A stretch of 64,000 nt of DNA from Thalassolituus hydrocarboniclasticus. Lineage in GTDB: Bacteria; Pseudomonadota; Gammaproteobacteria; Pseudomonadales; Oceanobacteraceae. Numbering within the stretch: the first letter of the stretch is position 1; each line of letters begins with the position of its first letter. The notes beneath the pieces were generated by a model. The model worked only from the letters and a program-made list of their open reading frames with translations. It made no database searches and was not told the origin of the DNA. The stretch lies in assembly GCF_025345565.1 (NCBI RefSeq), contig NZ_CP054475.1, positions 3,513,129 to 3,577,128 on the forward strand. Direction: 5' to 3'. The position numbers were made by a program, and so were the translations under genes. Positions 1 through 7,666 of the stretch are shown here, in pieces.

Positions 1-245
1 ACTGCTTTCCCAGTCTGCATACCGCCGTGCCCTGGGTAACGCTGCTGTTGTGCTGGCGCTGGTACTCCTGGCCATTGCGCGTTCTGGTGTTGCTGATGAC
101 CCTGAGCATTACCCTTTCCACCCTCTATCTGCGCTATCACTACGCAGCCGATGTTATTGCCGGTGTAGTGCTGGCCGTTATCGTGGCGCAGCTCCTCAGC
201 CGTCAACAGGCAGGAACATTGCGCCCACTGATCAGCGCGGCATAA
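1..245 (+). CDS. PAP2-family phosphatase, C-terminal part (5' end outside window)
   Basis: The reading frame is already open at base 3 and runs to a TAA at 243-245, so only the last ~80 residues are seen. It begins with CFPSLHTAVPW, which matches the PSxHTA core motif of PAP2 phosphatases. Further on YLRYHYAADVIAG resembles the last catalytic block, where the His of HY acts as nucleophile. Two hydrophobic segments surround these motifs, as expected for an integral membrane phosphatase acting on lipid phosphates. The PSLHTA variant is typical of the PAP2_3 / inositol-phosphorylceramide-synthase-like subgroup, but the exact substrate cannot be read. Confidence 0.75.
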   Translation, partial: CFPSLHTAVPWVTLLLCWRWYSWPLRVLVLLMTLSITLSTLYLRYHYAADVIAGVVLAVIVAQLLSRQQAGTLRPLISAA

Positions 246-285
246 ACACAGAGCGAAAAAGGCCGTCAAGCCTTCTTTCGCCGAT

Positions 286-294
286 TGTGCATAA
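286..294 (-). promoter_or_regulatory. DnaA-box match TTATGCACA
   Basis: The minus strand reads TTATGCACA, a perfect match to the TTATNCACA consensus. It is the first member of the cluster spanning 286-591. Binding is inferred only. Confidence 0.5.
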
Positions 295-316
295 GTTCTT
301 TCTGTCAACCCTGAAG

Positions 317-325
317 TTTTACACA
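317..325 (+). promoter_or_regulatory. DnaA-box match TTTTACACA
   Basis: Matches the relaxed consensus TTWTNCACA on the plus strand. Two one-mismatch copies follow at once on the other strand (331-339 and 343-351), so three sites sit within 35 bases. Confidence 0.4.
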
Positions 326-392
326 GAAGCTGTGGATATTTCTGTGCATAGTCTTTTGAGAACTGCCCTGAGTGCAGTAAATACGCCAGCCG

Positions 393-414
393 GTAAAAAA
401 CGTGTGTTTTTTAC
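393..414. repeat. Perfect 9-bp inverted repeat with 4-base loop
   Basis: GTAAAAAAC at 393-401 and its exact reverse complement GTTTTTTAC at 406-414 enclose the loop GTGT. It would form a hairpin on either strand. It overlaps the DnaA-box match TTTTACACA at 409-417. It may end transcription from the PAP2 gene, but no uninterrupted T tract follows the stem. Confidence 0.5.
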
Positions 415-417
415 ACA
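409..417 (+). promoter_or_regulatory. DnaA-box match TTTTACACA
   Basis: Second plus-strand copy of the same 9-mer found at 317-325. It shares bases with the right arm of the 393-414 hairpin. Confidence 0.4.
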
Positions 418-570
418 GCCAGAAAAAAGTGAAAATTTCTTTATTTTTCAAGGCACGGCAAGGGTTGCCGCTGGATCATAAAAAAATCCCCGGAGCAAGC
501 ACAGAAGCATCAGGCATTTTCCGCCAGCGGGATAAGACCGCGGGCGACATGGGGACAAAGCTGACATTGA

Positions 571-591
571 ATCCACAGAATCTGTGGATAA
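571..591. promoter_or_regulatory. Perfect palindrome containing DnaA box TTATCCACA
   Basis: ATCCACAGA (571-579) and TCTGTGGAT (581-589) are exact reverse complements around one base. The right half extends into TGTGGATAA at 583-591, which is the canonical high-affinity DnaA box TTATCCACA on the minus strand. A weaker TTATCCA on the same strand follows near 598-604. Binding by DnaA is an inference from sequence match. Confidence 0.5.
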
Positions 592-680
592 CTAACTGGA
601 TAAGTTGGCGATAAGCGGGCCGGAGCCATAGCCTGTGGGGGTTGCTGAAAAGCGTTGGTTTTTTAGACGATCCGGCGCAG

Positions 681-1571
681 TTATTGCTCAGCCGCCAGCT
701 GCAACCGTTCCCAGCTCTGAATCACCTGTTTGCGCAGCGGCCCCCAGCGATAACCGCCCAGCGCCCCGCTCTGCTGAATCACCCGGTGGCAGGGAATAAT
801 AAAAGCCACAGGGTTAGCACCAACGGCGTTACCGATGGCCCGTGCCGCCGTTGGCTGACCCAGCTGTGTGGCCAGCTGGCCATAGCTGAGCGCATGGCCG
901 GCAGGAATGGTTAATAACGCGCGCCAGACCGCCAGCTGAAAATTGGTGCCGCGCACATGCAGCGACAACGGCGCGCCAGCATCACTGCGCTTGCCGGTGA
1001 ACAGCGTGGCGACCAGCTGTTGTGCGGCGGCGTTGTCTTCACACAGCTCAGCCTGCGGCCACTCAGCCTGTAGCGCGGCCAGCTCTTCGGCGGCATTGAG
1101 TTCCTGATGTTGCTGATGATGTTGCTGCTGTGAATCTGGTTCATCTTCTCCTGTTGCAATAAAAGCAGCACGGCATAAGCCACGCGGTGTTTGTGCAATA
1201 AACATCGGGCCAAAGGGCGTGTCTGCCACGCCGTAACGGATGGTCAGCCCGGCGCCGGCGCGCTGATATTCACCCGGCGTTACCGCTTCCAGCTGAACAA
1301 AATGATCGTGCAGCCGGCTGCTGCCGCTTAAGCCCAGCTCATCGGCCGCTTCCAGTAAGGGCAGCTGCTGGCGCAGCAGGAATTTACCGCGCTCCAGTGT
1401 TAATACCTGCAGAAAACGCTTGGGGCTGGTGCCCGCCCACTGGCTGAACAAACGCTGAAAATGAAAAGGGCTGAGATTAACCGCCGCGGCGATATCCTCC
1501 AGCGACGGCTGCTCGCGGGCATGTTGCGTAATAAAACGGATAGCCGTTGCGATCCGTTGATAGTCAGACAT
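681..1571 (-). CDS. Ada-like fusion: AraC-type HTH plus methylated-DNA-protein cysteine methyltransferase
   Basis: Repairs O6-alkylguanine by transferring the alkyl group to its own cysteine. The N-terminal ~100 residues are an AraC-type double HTH. The C-terminal domain ends with the active-site motif PCHR (Cys261) and the following GGYRWG. The zinc-binding N-terminal domain of E. coli Ada, which senses methylphosphotriesters, is missing, so this is the shorter HTH-OGT form. I chose the ATG at 1571 because GGAG lies seven bases upstream; a longer frame to 1682 would run into the neighbouring transglutaminase gene. A Gln/His-rich stretch near residues 147-157 probably links the domains. Confidence 0.9.
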   Translation of the reverse strand: MSDYQRIATAIRFITQHAREQPSLEDIAAAVNLSPFHFQRLFSQWAGTSPKRFLQVLTLERGKFLLRQQLPLLEAADELGLSGSSRLHDHFVQLEAVTPGEYQRAGAGLTIRYGVADTPFGPMFIAQTPRGLCRAAFIATGEDEPDSQQQHHQQHQELNAAEELAALQAEWPQAELCEDNAAAQQLVATLFTGKRSDAGAPLSLHVRGTNFQLAVWRALLTIPAGHALSYGQLATQLGQPTAARAIGNAVGANPVAFIIPCHRVIQQSGALGGYRWGPLRKQVIQSWERLQLAAEQ

Positions 1572-1647
1572 AAGCAGCTCCGCGCCGGTTGAATTGATTC
1601 TCTTCATCATAAAAATCCGGGCCACGAACACAACCCGGATCTTGCGC

Positions 1648-2379
1648 TTAGCGGATACCGGCGCGACGGATTTTTCTGACATTGATATTCATCAGATGAC
1701 GCAGCAGATAACGGTACAGAATGCGTTTCAGCCCACGCAGGTTAGTACCCATCGCCGCGTAAAATTCATCCGGCGTGCTATAAACGCCGTAGTCGTCGGC
1801 AATGCCTTCTTTCTGAATATAGGTATTACCGCCCTGCCAGTCGTTCTGTGGTTTTTGCAGACAAGGCGTGGCAATGCCATAACCACTGAAAGCTTCACAC
1901 TCGCTGGCAAAGGCTTTCTGCACCTGCTGCAAATACGGCTGGTCGATAATATAACCCTCTATTTCCAGCCAGCGGCCATCGTAATAGATTTCGACCCAGC
2001 TGTGCAGAATACGCGCGGGTGCAAAGGCGAACATCCACAGCGGAATTGCGCCCTTCTGCAGCTCGTTATAAATGGTAAAGCCGTGGAAACGGGCAGGAAT
2101 GCCCAGCGCGCGTAACAGCGCCATCAGCAGCGTACCCTTGGTATTGCACTGGCCATAACCATCGCGCAGCACTTCACTGGCACTGAGGCTATCATCGGCG
2201 TTGTAGCCAAAGCGGATATCGTCGCGCACAAAACGATAAACCTCTGCAATCTGCTGGCGGGTATCCAGCTGGTGCCAGCCCTGTTGCTGAATCAGCTGCT
2301 GAATGGCCGGATGCCGGTAATCCAGCATGCGGGTTGTGGCCAGATAGCTATCTGCTGTGTTTGTTGTGTTGTCAGCCAT
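1648..2379 (-). CDS. Transglutaminase-like domain protein
   Basis: 243 residues with the transglutaminase-like core (papain fold). The catalytic Cys lies in QCNTKGTLLMALLRALGIPA, the His in HSWVEIYYDGRW, and acidic residues follow in LEIEGYIID. Members of this bacterial group are probable peptidases or amidases, and the substrate is unknown. No signal peptide is seen, so it is likely cytosolic. A strong AGGAGGT lies five bases before the ATG. The Ada-like gene starts 76 bases downstream on the same strand and could be co-transcribed. Confidence 0.85.
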   Translation of the reverse strand: MADNTTNTADSYLATTRMLDYRHPAIQQLIQQQGWHQLDTRQQIAEVYRFVRDDIRFGYNADDSLSASEVLRDGYGQCNTKGTLLMALLRALGIPARFHGFTIYNELQKGAIPLWMFAFAPARILHSWVEIYYDGRWLEIEGYIIDQPYLQQVQKAFASECEAFSGYGIATPCLQKPQNDWQGGNTYIQKEGIADDYGVYSTPDEFYAAMGTNLRGLKRILYRYLLRHLMNINVRKIRRAGIR

Positions 2380-2485
2380 GGTGTACCTCCTGTTTTTTTA
2401 CCAGACTAGCGCCGGCACAGGCTGATAACTTGAATAAACTGGCTGACTTGTTCGTGTGATTTATGGTGCTGATTAATGGTGGTGA

Positions 2486-3187
2486 TTAATTGCGGGCCAG
2501 CTGCACCGCCTCACGCACCGATAACCCAAAATGACGACGGAAAGTCCGGCTAAGATGAGCACTGTCGGCAAAGCCCGCATCCTGCGCTGCTGTGGTCGCA
2601 CTCTTCCCCTGATGTAACGCCTGCACCGCACAGAGCAGGCGGCGCCATAGCAGATAGGGCCGCCAGGGCATGTGCATCTGCTCACGGAACAGATGCAGAA
2701 AACGGCTCTCCGACAACGCCAGTCCGGCGGCAATATCCCGCGCACGCCATTGCGAAGGTTTTATGCAGCCGCCGTTAAAACACTGATCCAGTTGCTGCTG
2801 CAGACGCAGCAGGCGGCTGTCGGTTATTTGCAGATTAAATGCCTGTTTATCAAGCCCCAGCAGATGGCTTAACGCCGCCAGTAACTCTGCGCTGTCCGGC
2901 GCAGATGCCGGGCCAGACAGGGATACCAACAGCTGGCCGTTCATGTGTTGCAAAGCATGTTTACCGGCGACAGACAGAGGCTCCAGCAAAATAATCCAGC
3001 ACTGTTCAGCAGCCAGATCGTGCTCCGCTTGCGGTGCAATCAGCAATGGGCCTGTGCCTTTTTCAGCGTTCAGTTGCCAGTGGCCCTGCGCGCCGGGCCA
3101 CACCAGTTGCAGAGCCGCGTGTTGGTGTTTATCGGCAAGTATTTGCGGGCTGTAAAAGGCCAGAATACCGGGTTTAATAATCAGCAC
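2486..3187 (-). CDS. AraC-family transcriptional regulator
   Basis: 233 residues. The C-terminal ~100 hold the two AraC HTH motifs; the second contains AAQDAGFADSAHLSRTFRRH, the usual recognition pattern. The N-terminal part (about 1-130) resembles a small cupin-like sensing domain but lacks motifs that would name a ligand. The frame begins with GTG at 3187, which has no clear Shine-Dalgarno sequence, so the start is uncertain. It follows the NUDIX gene by 28 bases on the same strand, so the two may form an operon. Target genes are unknown. Confidence 0.85.
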   Translation of the reverse strand: MLIIKPGILAFYSPQILADKHQHAALQLVWPGAQGHWQLNAEKGTGPLLIAPQAEHDLAAEQCWIILLEPLSVAGKHALQHMNGQLLVSLSGPASAPDSAELLAALSHLLGLDKQAFNLQITDSRLLRLQQQLDQCFNGGCIKPSQWRARDIAAGLALSESRFLHLFREQMHMPWRPYLLWRRLLCAVQALHQGKSATTAAQDAGFADSAHLSRTFRRHFGLSVREAVQLARN

Positions 3188-3215
3188 GGAAATTGTTTAC
3201 GCCGTGATTAAAGAA

Positions 3216-3629
3216 TTAAGCGCCATACAAACGCAGCGCTTCGGCAATAGCCGTATGATCAGGCGTGATATCCAGCGCATCCAGTTCCGACAAGGGTTGC
3301 CAGAATACGGCTTCAGCCTCGTGCGCCTGAATATCCCCGCTCCATTCTGTGACCAGATAATAATGCAGTAATTGCAGTTCATCAGTTGGGTGCAGCAGCG
3401 AACAGACGTAGCGGGCATTGCGCGGCTGAATACCCAGCTCTTCGTCCAGCTCACGTATTAATGTGTCGTGCTGATGTTCGCCCTCTTCCATATGCCCGCC
3501 CGGCACCATCACCAGTCCCGGATCGATTTCTTTATCGTCGCGGCGTTTTTCCAGCAACACACAACCATCGCGCAGCAGAATAAATGACACGCAGGGTGCG
3601 AAAGGCTGAGGAATAATAGCAACAGACAT
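3216..3629 (-). CDS. NUDIX hydrolase
   Basis: 137 residues with a complete Nudix box: GHMEEGEHQHDTLIRELDEE followed by LGI matches GX5EX7REUXEEXGU, giving the metal-binding glutamates. Such enzymes hydrolyse nucleoside diphosphates linked to another moiety, for instance oxidised nucleotides or dinucleoside polyphosphates. The exact substrate cannot be told from sequence. It is the upstream gene of a probable two-gene unit with the AraC regulator. Confidence 0.9.
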   Translation of the reverse strand: MSVAIIPQPFAPCVSFILLRDGCVLLEKRRDDKEIDPGLVMVPGGHMEEGEHQHDTLIRELDEELGIQPRNARYVCSLLHPTDELQLLHYYLVTEWSGDIQAHEAEAVFWQPLSELDALDITPDHTAIAEALRLYGA

Positions 3630-3764
3630 GGCGGTATCCTGACTGAATGAACGGGCGTGACGACTCCGGGGCTATCTTATAACCAGCCAGCGTCGATTCA
3701 GCAAGTTACCCAGAGGTTCCGCTGCCAGCCCGCAGAACATCCGGACTGCACAGCGGAATAAACA

Positions 3765-4733
3765 TCAGGCCATTGCAATGGCCTGAGCTACCGTTGCCGG
3801 TGTGGTTAATAACGCGGTATCAAACACGCCCTGCCGCCGTGCCGGATCGAGCAGATTCCAGCCAAAAGCCTGTAAGTCATCTTCGTTCGGTTCGATACGG
3901 ATTACCCGTTTGCCAGCAGCACGCAGCATGGCTTCTTCGCGATCAACAATACGTGTCATCCCCTTGCGGGCGTAACGCTCAACGGCATTAAAAATACTGC
4001 CGGATTTGCCCGGCCAGCGCGATGCCATCGGCGCAATAATAATGACCTCATCGACGTCTTCATTAACCAATAAATCCGCCGACGCCGGTGACACAATACC
4101 GCCATCCAGATAAGTATTCCCCTGAATATTCACTGGCGGACAACAGCCCGGCACTGCATAGGAAGCACACACCGCACGCGATAATGGCACCTGAGTAAAA
4201 TCCTCTGCCTGACTACCAATGGCACGGCGTGCGGCGGTTTTTGTATCCACCGCCATCAGCCAGAGTTTTTTCTGTGTTTTCTGTCCGGCCTGCAGCGCTT
4301 GTGGCCAGGCATCTCCGGCCGATGCCGACTGAATAAGGCGTACAAAGCCCGACATATCGGTACGGCCACGGGGCAGTATTCCGCAGATTCCGGTGAGTAA
4401 GCTGACTTCGCGGTTTAAGGCTTTTTTAAATAATGCCGGGCCACTGAATTTCCATTGTGGCCAGGGTGGTAATTTACCGCCGGAGTCGGTGGCGTGATTC
4501 CAGCAACAGCCTTGCTGTGGCTCATTATTTTGCGCAGCGACTAAGCGTTCCAGACTGACACCACTGGCCAGCAGTGCAGCCAGCACTGCCCCCACCGAAG
4601 TGCCGACCATAATATCGGCATCGGCCGGATTCCAGTTCAGCTGTTTGCTCACCGCCTGCAGTGCAGCAATGCTCCAGGCGCCGCCGGCAACGGCACCACA
4701 ACCCAACACCAACGCCCGTTTTGGCTGAGTCAT
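3765..4733 (-). CDS. Patatin-like phospholipase
   Basis: 322 residues with the patatin catalytic dyad. The nucleophile Ser46 lies in GTSVGA (GxSxG), the oxyanion loop is the glycine-rich stretch GCGAVAGGAW near the N-terminus, and the aspartate lies in DGG (Asp210). It probably hydrolyses acyl esters of phospholipids or related lipids in the cytosol, since no signal peptide is visible. Its ATG overlaps the stop codon of the upstream monooxygenase gene (ATGA), so the two are translationally coupled and probably act on one pathway. Confidence 0.9.
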   Translation of the reverse strand: MTQPKRALVLGCGAVAGGAWSIAALQAVSKQLNWNPADADIMVGTSVGAVLAALLASGVSLERLVAAQNNEPQQGCCWNHATDSGGKLPPWPQWKFSGPALFKKALNREVSLLTGICGILPRGRTDMSGFVRLIQSASAGDAWPQALQAGQKTQKKLWLMAVDTKTAARRAIGSQAEDFTQVPLSRAVCASYAVPGCCPPVNIQGNTYLDGGIVSPASADLLVNEDVDEVIIIAPMASRWPGKSGSIFNAVERYARKGMTRIVDREEAMLRAAGKRVIRIEPNEDDLQAFGWNLLDPARRQGVFDTALLTTPATVAQAIAMA

Positions 4734-6283
4734 ACGCTGGCCTCCGTGGCTTTTTTACGCCGCGCTGTCGTTTTTTTCTGGCTGCTGGCGGTTATGTTCC
4801 GGGCCGCCCAATCAACCTTTGCCAGCCCCACATAAGATGCCATATCAAAGCGACCTAACAATTTACGCATACGGTAAGTGCTCCAGGGAAAACCAATACT
4901 GTTTTTGCCATTCTGGTCGAGGTAATAACTGGAGCAGCCGCCGGTATTCCAGACTGTGCCCTGCAGTTCCTGCTGCACCTGTTGGTTATAACCCTGCTGT
5001 ACCTCAGCTTTCACTTCCAGCGTTTGCAGCTGATTTCGTTGCATGGCTTTTATCGCACCCATGATGTATTTGATCTGCGCTTCGATCACGATAAAAGCCG
5101 AGTTATGCCCAATGGCCAGATTAGGGCCAAGAATTAAAAAGAAATTCGGAAAGTTATGAATACAGGTGCCACGGTAAGCCTCCGGACTGCCCTGCCAGAC
5201 ATCATCCAGCGAGCGACCATCGCGACCATGCACATGGCGGGCGACAGGCACATCGGATACATGGAAACCGGTACCCAGAATAATCACATCCACTTCGGCT
5301 TCGCTGCCATCCTGACCCACCACTGTATTACCACGGATTTCTTTCACACCGGTGGCCAGCACCTCAACGTTGCTTTTCGCCACCGCCGGATAATAATTAT
5401 TCGACAGCAATACGCGCTTACAGCCCATGGTGTAATCCGGGGTTAATTTACGGCGCAATTCCGGATCTTTAATTTTGCGCTTAATGTGCGCACTGGCGAT
5501 TTTTTGCATCCACTTTAATAGCAGCGGCTTACGGAAGCCGACGCCGAAGGCTTCAAAACCGGTGTAAATGAGTTTACGCCAGCTGTTCAGGGTTAACGGC
5601 AGACGGAAAAAAGCCCGCTCAATGGCCGGAATACGGTGATCGGGTTTGGGCAGAATCCATTGTGGCGTGCGCTGGAAAATACTCAGCTTGCCAACTTTTG
5701 GCTGTATTTCCGGTACAAACTGAATAGCCGAGGCGCCGGTGCCGATCACCGCCACGCGCTTTCCGCTTAAATCACAGTCGTGATTCCAGCGTGATGAATG
5801 AAATACCTCGCCGTTAAATTCATTAAGCCCAGGCAACTTCGGCATGATGGGCTCATGCAGATAACCCACCGCCGAAATGACTTTGTTGGCCGTCAGCTCG
5901 GTTTTAACATCGCCCTCTGCGGTTTTAATTAACCACTGCTGAGACTCTTCCTGCCAGAAACTGTCTTCCACTGCGATGCCATAGCGGATAAAAGGCGTGA
6001 TACCAAAACGCTCTGCTGTGCTGCGCACATAACTGAGAATTTCCGCCTGCGGCGCAAAGGCGCGGCTCCAGTCTGGTTTCTGCGCAAACGAATACGAGTA
6101 CAGCGCCGAAGGCACATCGCAGGCACAGCCCGGATAGGTATTGTCGCGCCAGCAACCACCCAGATCCGGGTATTTTTCCAGAATCAGAAAATCGCTGAAG
6201 CCCTGCTCCAGCAGTTTAATCGCAGCACCGATACCGCTGACCCCGGCCCCGATGATGATGGTATCCCAGTGTGTTTTCTTCAT
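4730..6283 (-). CDS. Flavin-containing monooxygenase of Baeyer-Villiger type
   Basis: 517 residues. An FAD-binding Rossmann motif GAGVSGIGAA lies near the N-terminus and is followed by GGCWRDNTYPG. The Baeyer-Villiger fingerprint FxGxxxHxxxW is present as FNGEVFHSSRW, and the NADPH-binding motif GTGASAIQ follows. Such enzymes insert one oxygen atom next to a ketone to give an ester or lactone, using NADPH and O2. Substrate is unknown. A Lys/Arg-rich tail follows residue ~495. The gene is coupled to the patatin gene, a plausible way to hydrolyse ester products, but this is inference. Confidence 0.9.
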   Translation of the reverse strand: MKKTHWDTIIIGAGVSGIGAAIKLLEQGFSDFLILEKYPDLGGCWRDNTYPGCACDVPSALYSYSFAQKPDWSRAFAPQAEILSYVRSTAERFGITPFIRYGIAVEDSFWQEESQQWLIKTAEGDVKTELTANKVISAVGYLHEPIMPKLPGLNEFNGEVFHSSRWNHDCDLSGKRVAVIGTGASAIQFVPEIQPKVGKLSIFQRTPQWILPKPDHRIPAIERAFFRLPLTLNSWRKLIYTGFEAFGVGFRKPLLLKWMQKIASAHIKRKIKDPELRRKLTPDYTMGCKRVLLSNNYYPAVAKSNVEVLATGVKEIRGNTVVGQDGSEAEVDVIILGTGFHVSDVPVARHVHGRDGRSLDDVWQGSPEAYRGTCIHNFPNFFLILGPNLAIGHNSAFIVIEAQIKYIMGAIKAMQRNQLQTLEVKAEVQQGYNQQVQQELQGTVWNTGGCSSYYLDQNGKNSIGFPWSTYRMRKLLGRFDMASYVGLAKVDWAARNITASSQKKTTARRKKATEASV

Positions 6284-6728
6284 TATTATTGTTCCTGGCC
6301 TCTGATCCGGGCAGTTTGGGTGAAAATGCGGAAGATCCTCTGCTGGCAGCTCAAAGATGATAAATCATTCCGTTTTAGCCAGACTACCCAAAGCAGAATG
6401 GGGCGTCAATTTTGAACCATCGGCCACGACACCCGCCCGGCAGACGCCAGCCCGCACAAAGTCTGGGCTGGCGGGTAGTAATTGGTAGCCGCAGGTGAAT
6501 TTGTGTCAGCACACCGGGCTCTGGCGGCCGCATATTGTCCGCAAAGCACAGCAGATAACACGGCTCTCTTTTCGCAATGGCAGCTGCACATTATCTGAGC
6601 AGAGAAATCTCTGAATCTGGCATTTTTGCCACAGAGTGTGCGCCATAAAGCTATTAACGCGCCGCGGTTTTAAATCCATACTGCTGCGCTCACCCGAAGC
6701 TGTGCAGCATTATTCCGAGGCCCCGAAC
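6284..6728. other. Divergent intergenic region with a stable inverted repeat
   Basis: Lies between the monooxygenase start (-) and the metallo-beta-lactamase-fold gene (+), so it should hold both promoters. CGCCAGCCC (6445-6453) and GGGCTGGCG (6465-6473) are perfect arms around an 11-base loop. A second possible pairing joins ACCCGCC at 6431-6437 with GGCGGGT at 6470-6476. A small palindrome ATGATAAATCAT sits at 6357-6368. No gene is supported here, although the frame from GTG 6636 could extend the next gene upstream. Confidence 0.5.
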
Positions 6729-7559
6729 ATGCCCATCCGCAAAAAATACCGTTACGACAATGGTGAGCATTCCGTAACCGGCACCCGTGTCGGCCGTTTT
6801 AATCTGGGCATCAATACCACTTTTATTGTTTATCGTATTGGCGACACGCTGATTGATACCGGTCCGTCTAATCAATGGCGTGAAGTAAAACAGGTGCTAC
6901 AGGAAGATCATCAACAAACAGCGCTGCGTCAGCTGTTAATTACTCATCACCATGAAGATCATAGTGGTAATGCCCAGCGAATCAGTCAGCTGACCGGCGT
7001 ACTGCCCCACGCACCGGTACAGGGGCAGGAAAAACTGGCGCGTGGCTACCGCACACCATTACTGCAGAGAATCATCTGGGGCAGCCCGCGGCCGGTAGCA
7101 ACTCAGGCTTTGCATAACGACCTGACGCTGAGCGATGGCAGTCCGGTTATTCCTGTACACACCCCGGGTCACGCCAAAGATTTAACCTGCCTGTTTCTGC
7201 CACAACAGAAGTATTTATTCAGCGGCGATATGTATATTTCCAAGTCGCTGAAATATCTGCGCATTGATGAACATCTGGGCGAACTGATTCACAGTCTGGA
7301 TAAATTACTGGCGCTGGATTTTGAAATTTTATTCTGCCCGCACCGCGGTATTGTCGAAGACGGCAAAGCAGCATTACAGGAAAAGCGCGACAATCTTTAC
7401 CAGCTGTGTAAACAGGCACAGCAGTTACAGCAGCAGGGGTTAAAAGAAGAAGAGATTGTTATCCGGATTCTCGGCCCGGAAGACTGGCTGGCGAAAATAT
7501 CAGGTTACAACATATCCAAAACCAATCTTATCCGGCAGGCGCTGGCCTATTCCTTATAA
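6729..7559 (+). CDS. Metallo-beta-lactamase-fold hydrolase
   Basis: 276 residues from the chosen ATG. The zinc-binding motif THHHEDHSGN (HxHxDH) is present, with later His residues in TPGHAKDL and the Asp in FSGDMY, and a final His in FCPHRG. This is the glyoxalase II/MBL hydrolase architecture; the substrate is not predictable. I prefer ATG 6729 because GAGG lies about eight bases upstream; a GTG at 6636 would add 31 residues without known similarity. It is divergent from the monooxygenase-patatin pair, which suggests but does not prove a shared pathway. Confidence 0.85.
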   Translation: MPIRKKYRYDNGEHSVTGTRVGRFNLGINTTFIVYRIGDTLIDTGPSNQWREVKQVLQEDHQQTALRQLLITHHHEDHSGNAQRISQLTGVLPHAPVQGQEKLARGYRTPLLQRIIWGSPRPVATQALHNDLTLSDGSPVIPVHTPGHAKDLTCLFLPQQKYLFSGDMYISKSLKYLRIDEHLGELIHSLDKLLALDFEILFCPHRGIVEDGKAALQEKRDNLYQLCKQAQQLQQQGLKEEEIVIRILGPEDWLAKISGYNISKTNLIRQALAYSL

Positions 7560-7666
7560 ATATATGTAATCCGCTGCCAAAAAAGGCGGAACAGGGGTCA
7601 TCAGGATTGCAGTGGATCGTTGATTTGGTTATAAATTGCGGCCCAATCAAACAAGGACGTATCCGG

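Larger units (their letters stand above)
246..680. other. 435-bp non-coding stretch with DnaA-box-like sites
   Basis: No convincing gene lies here. The short open frames have no ribosome binding site and no recognisable protein. The stretch lies between the end of a PAP2 phosphatase gene (+) and the end of an Ada-like gene (-), so it is convergent and should not need promoters. It contains four matches to the relaxed DnaA box TTWTNCACA (286-294 minus, 317-325 plus, 409-417 plus, 583-591 minus), two one-mismatch copies (331-339 and 343-351), a perfect hairpin at 393-414, an A/T-rich patch near 425-450 and a palindrome at 571-589. Confidence 0.6.

Noticed and set aside
911-1213. Open frame antisense-adjacent inside the Ada-like gene
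   Set aside because: It lies in another frame of the same strand in a region with clear Ada-like coding, and no ribosome site or family was seen.
1594-2115. 173-codon open frame on the plus strand
   Set aside because: It is fully opposite the transglutaminase gene, which has motifs and a strong ribosome site.
4730-6283. AlmA-type long-chain alkane monooxygenase
   Set aside because: The FAD region reads GGCWRDNTYPGCACD, not the GGTWDLFRYPGIRSD pattern of AlmA; a general Baeyer-Villiger-type assignment is safer.
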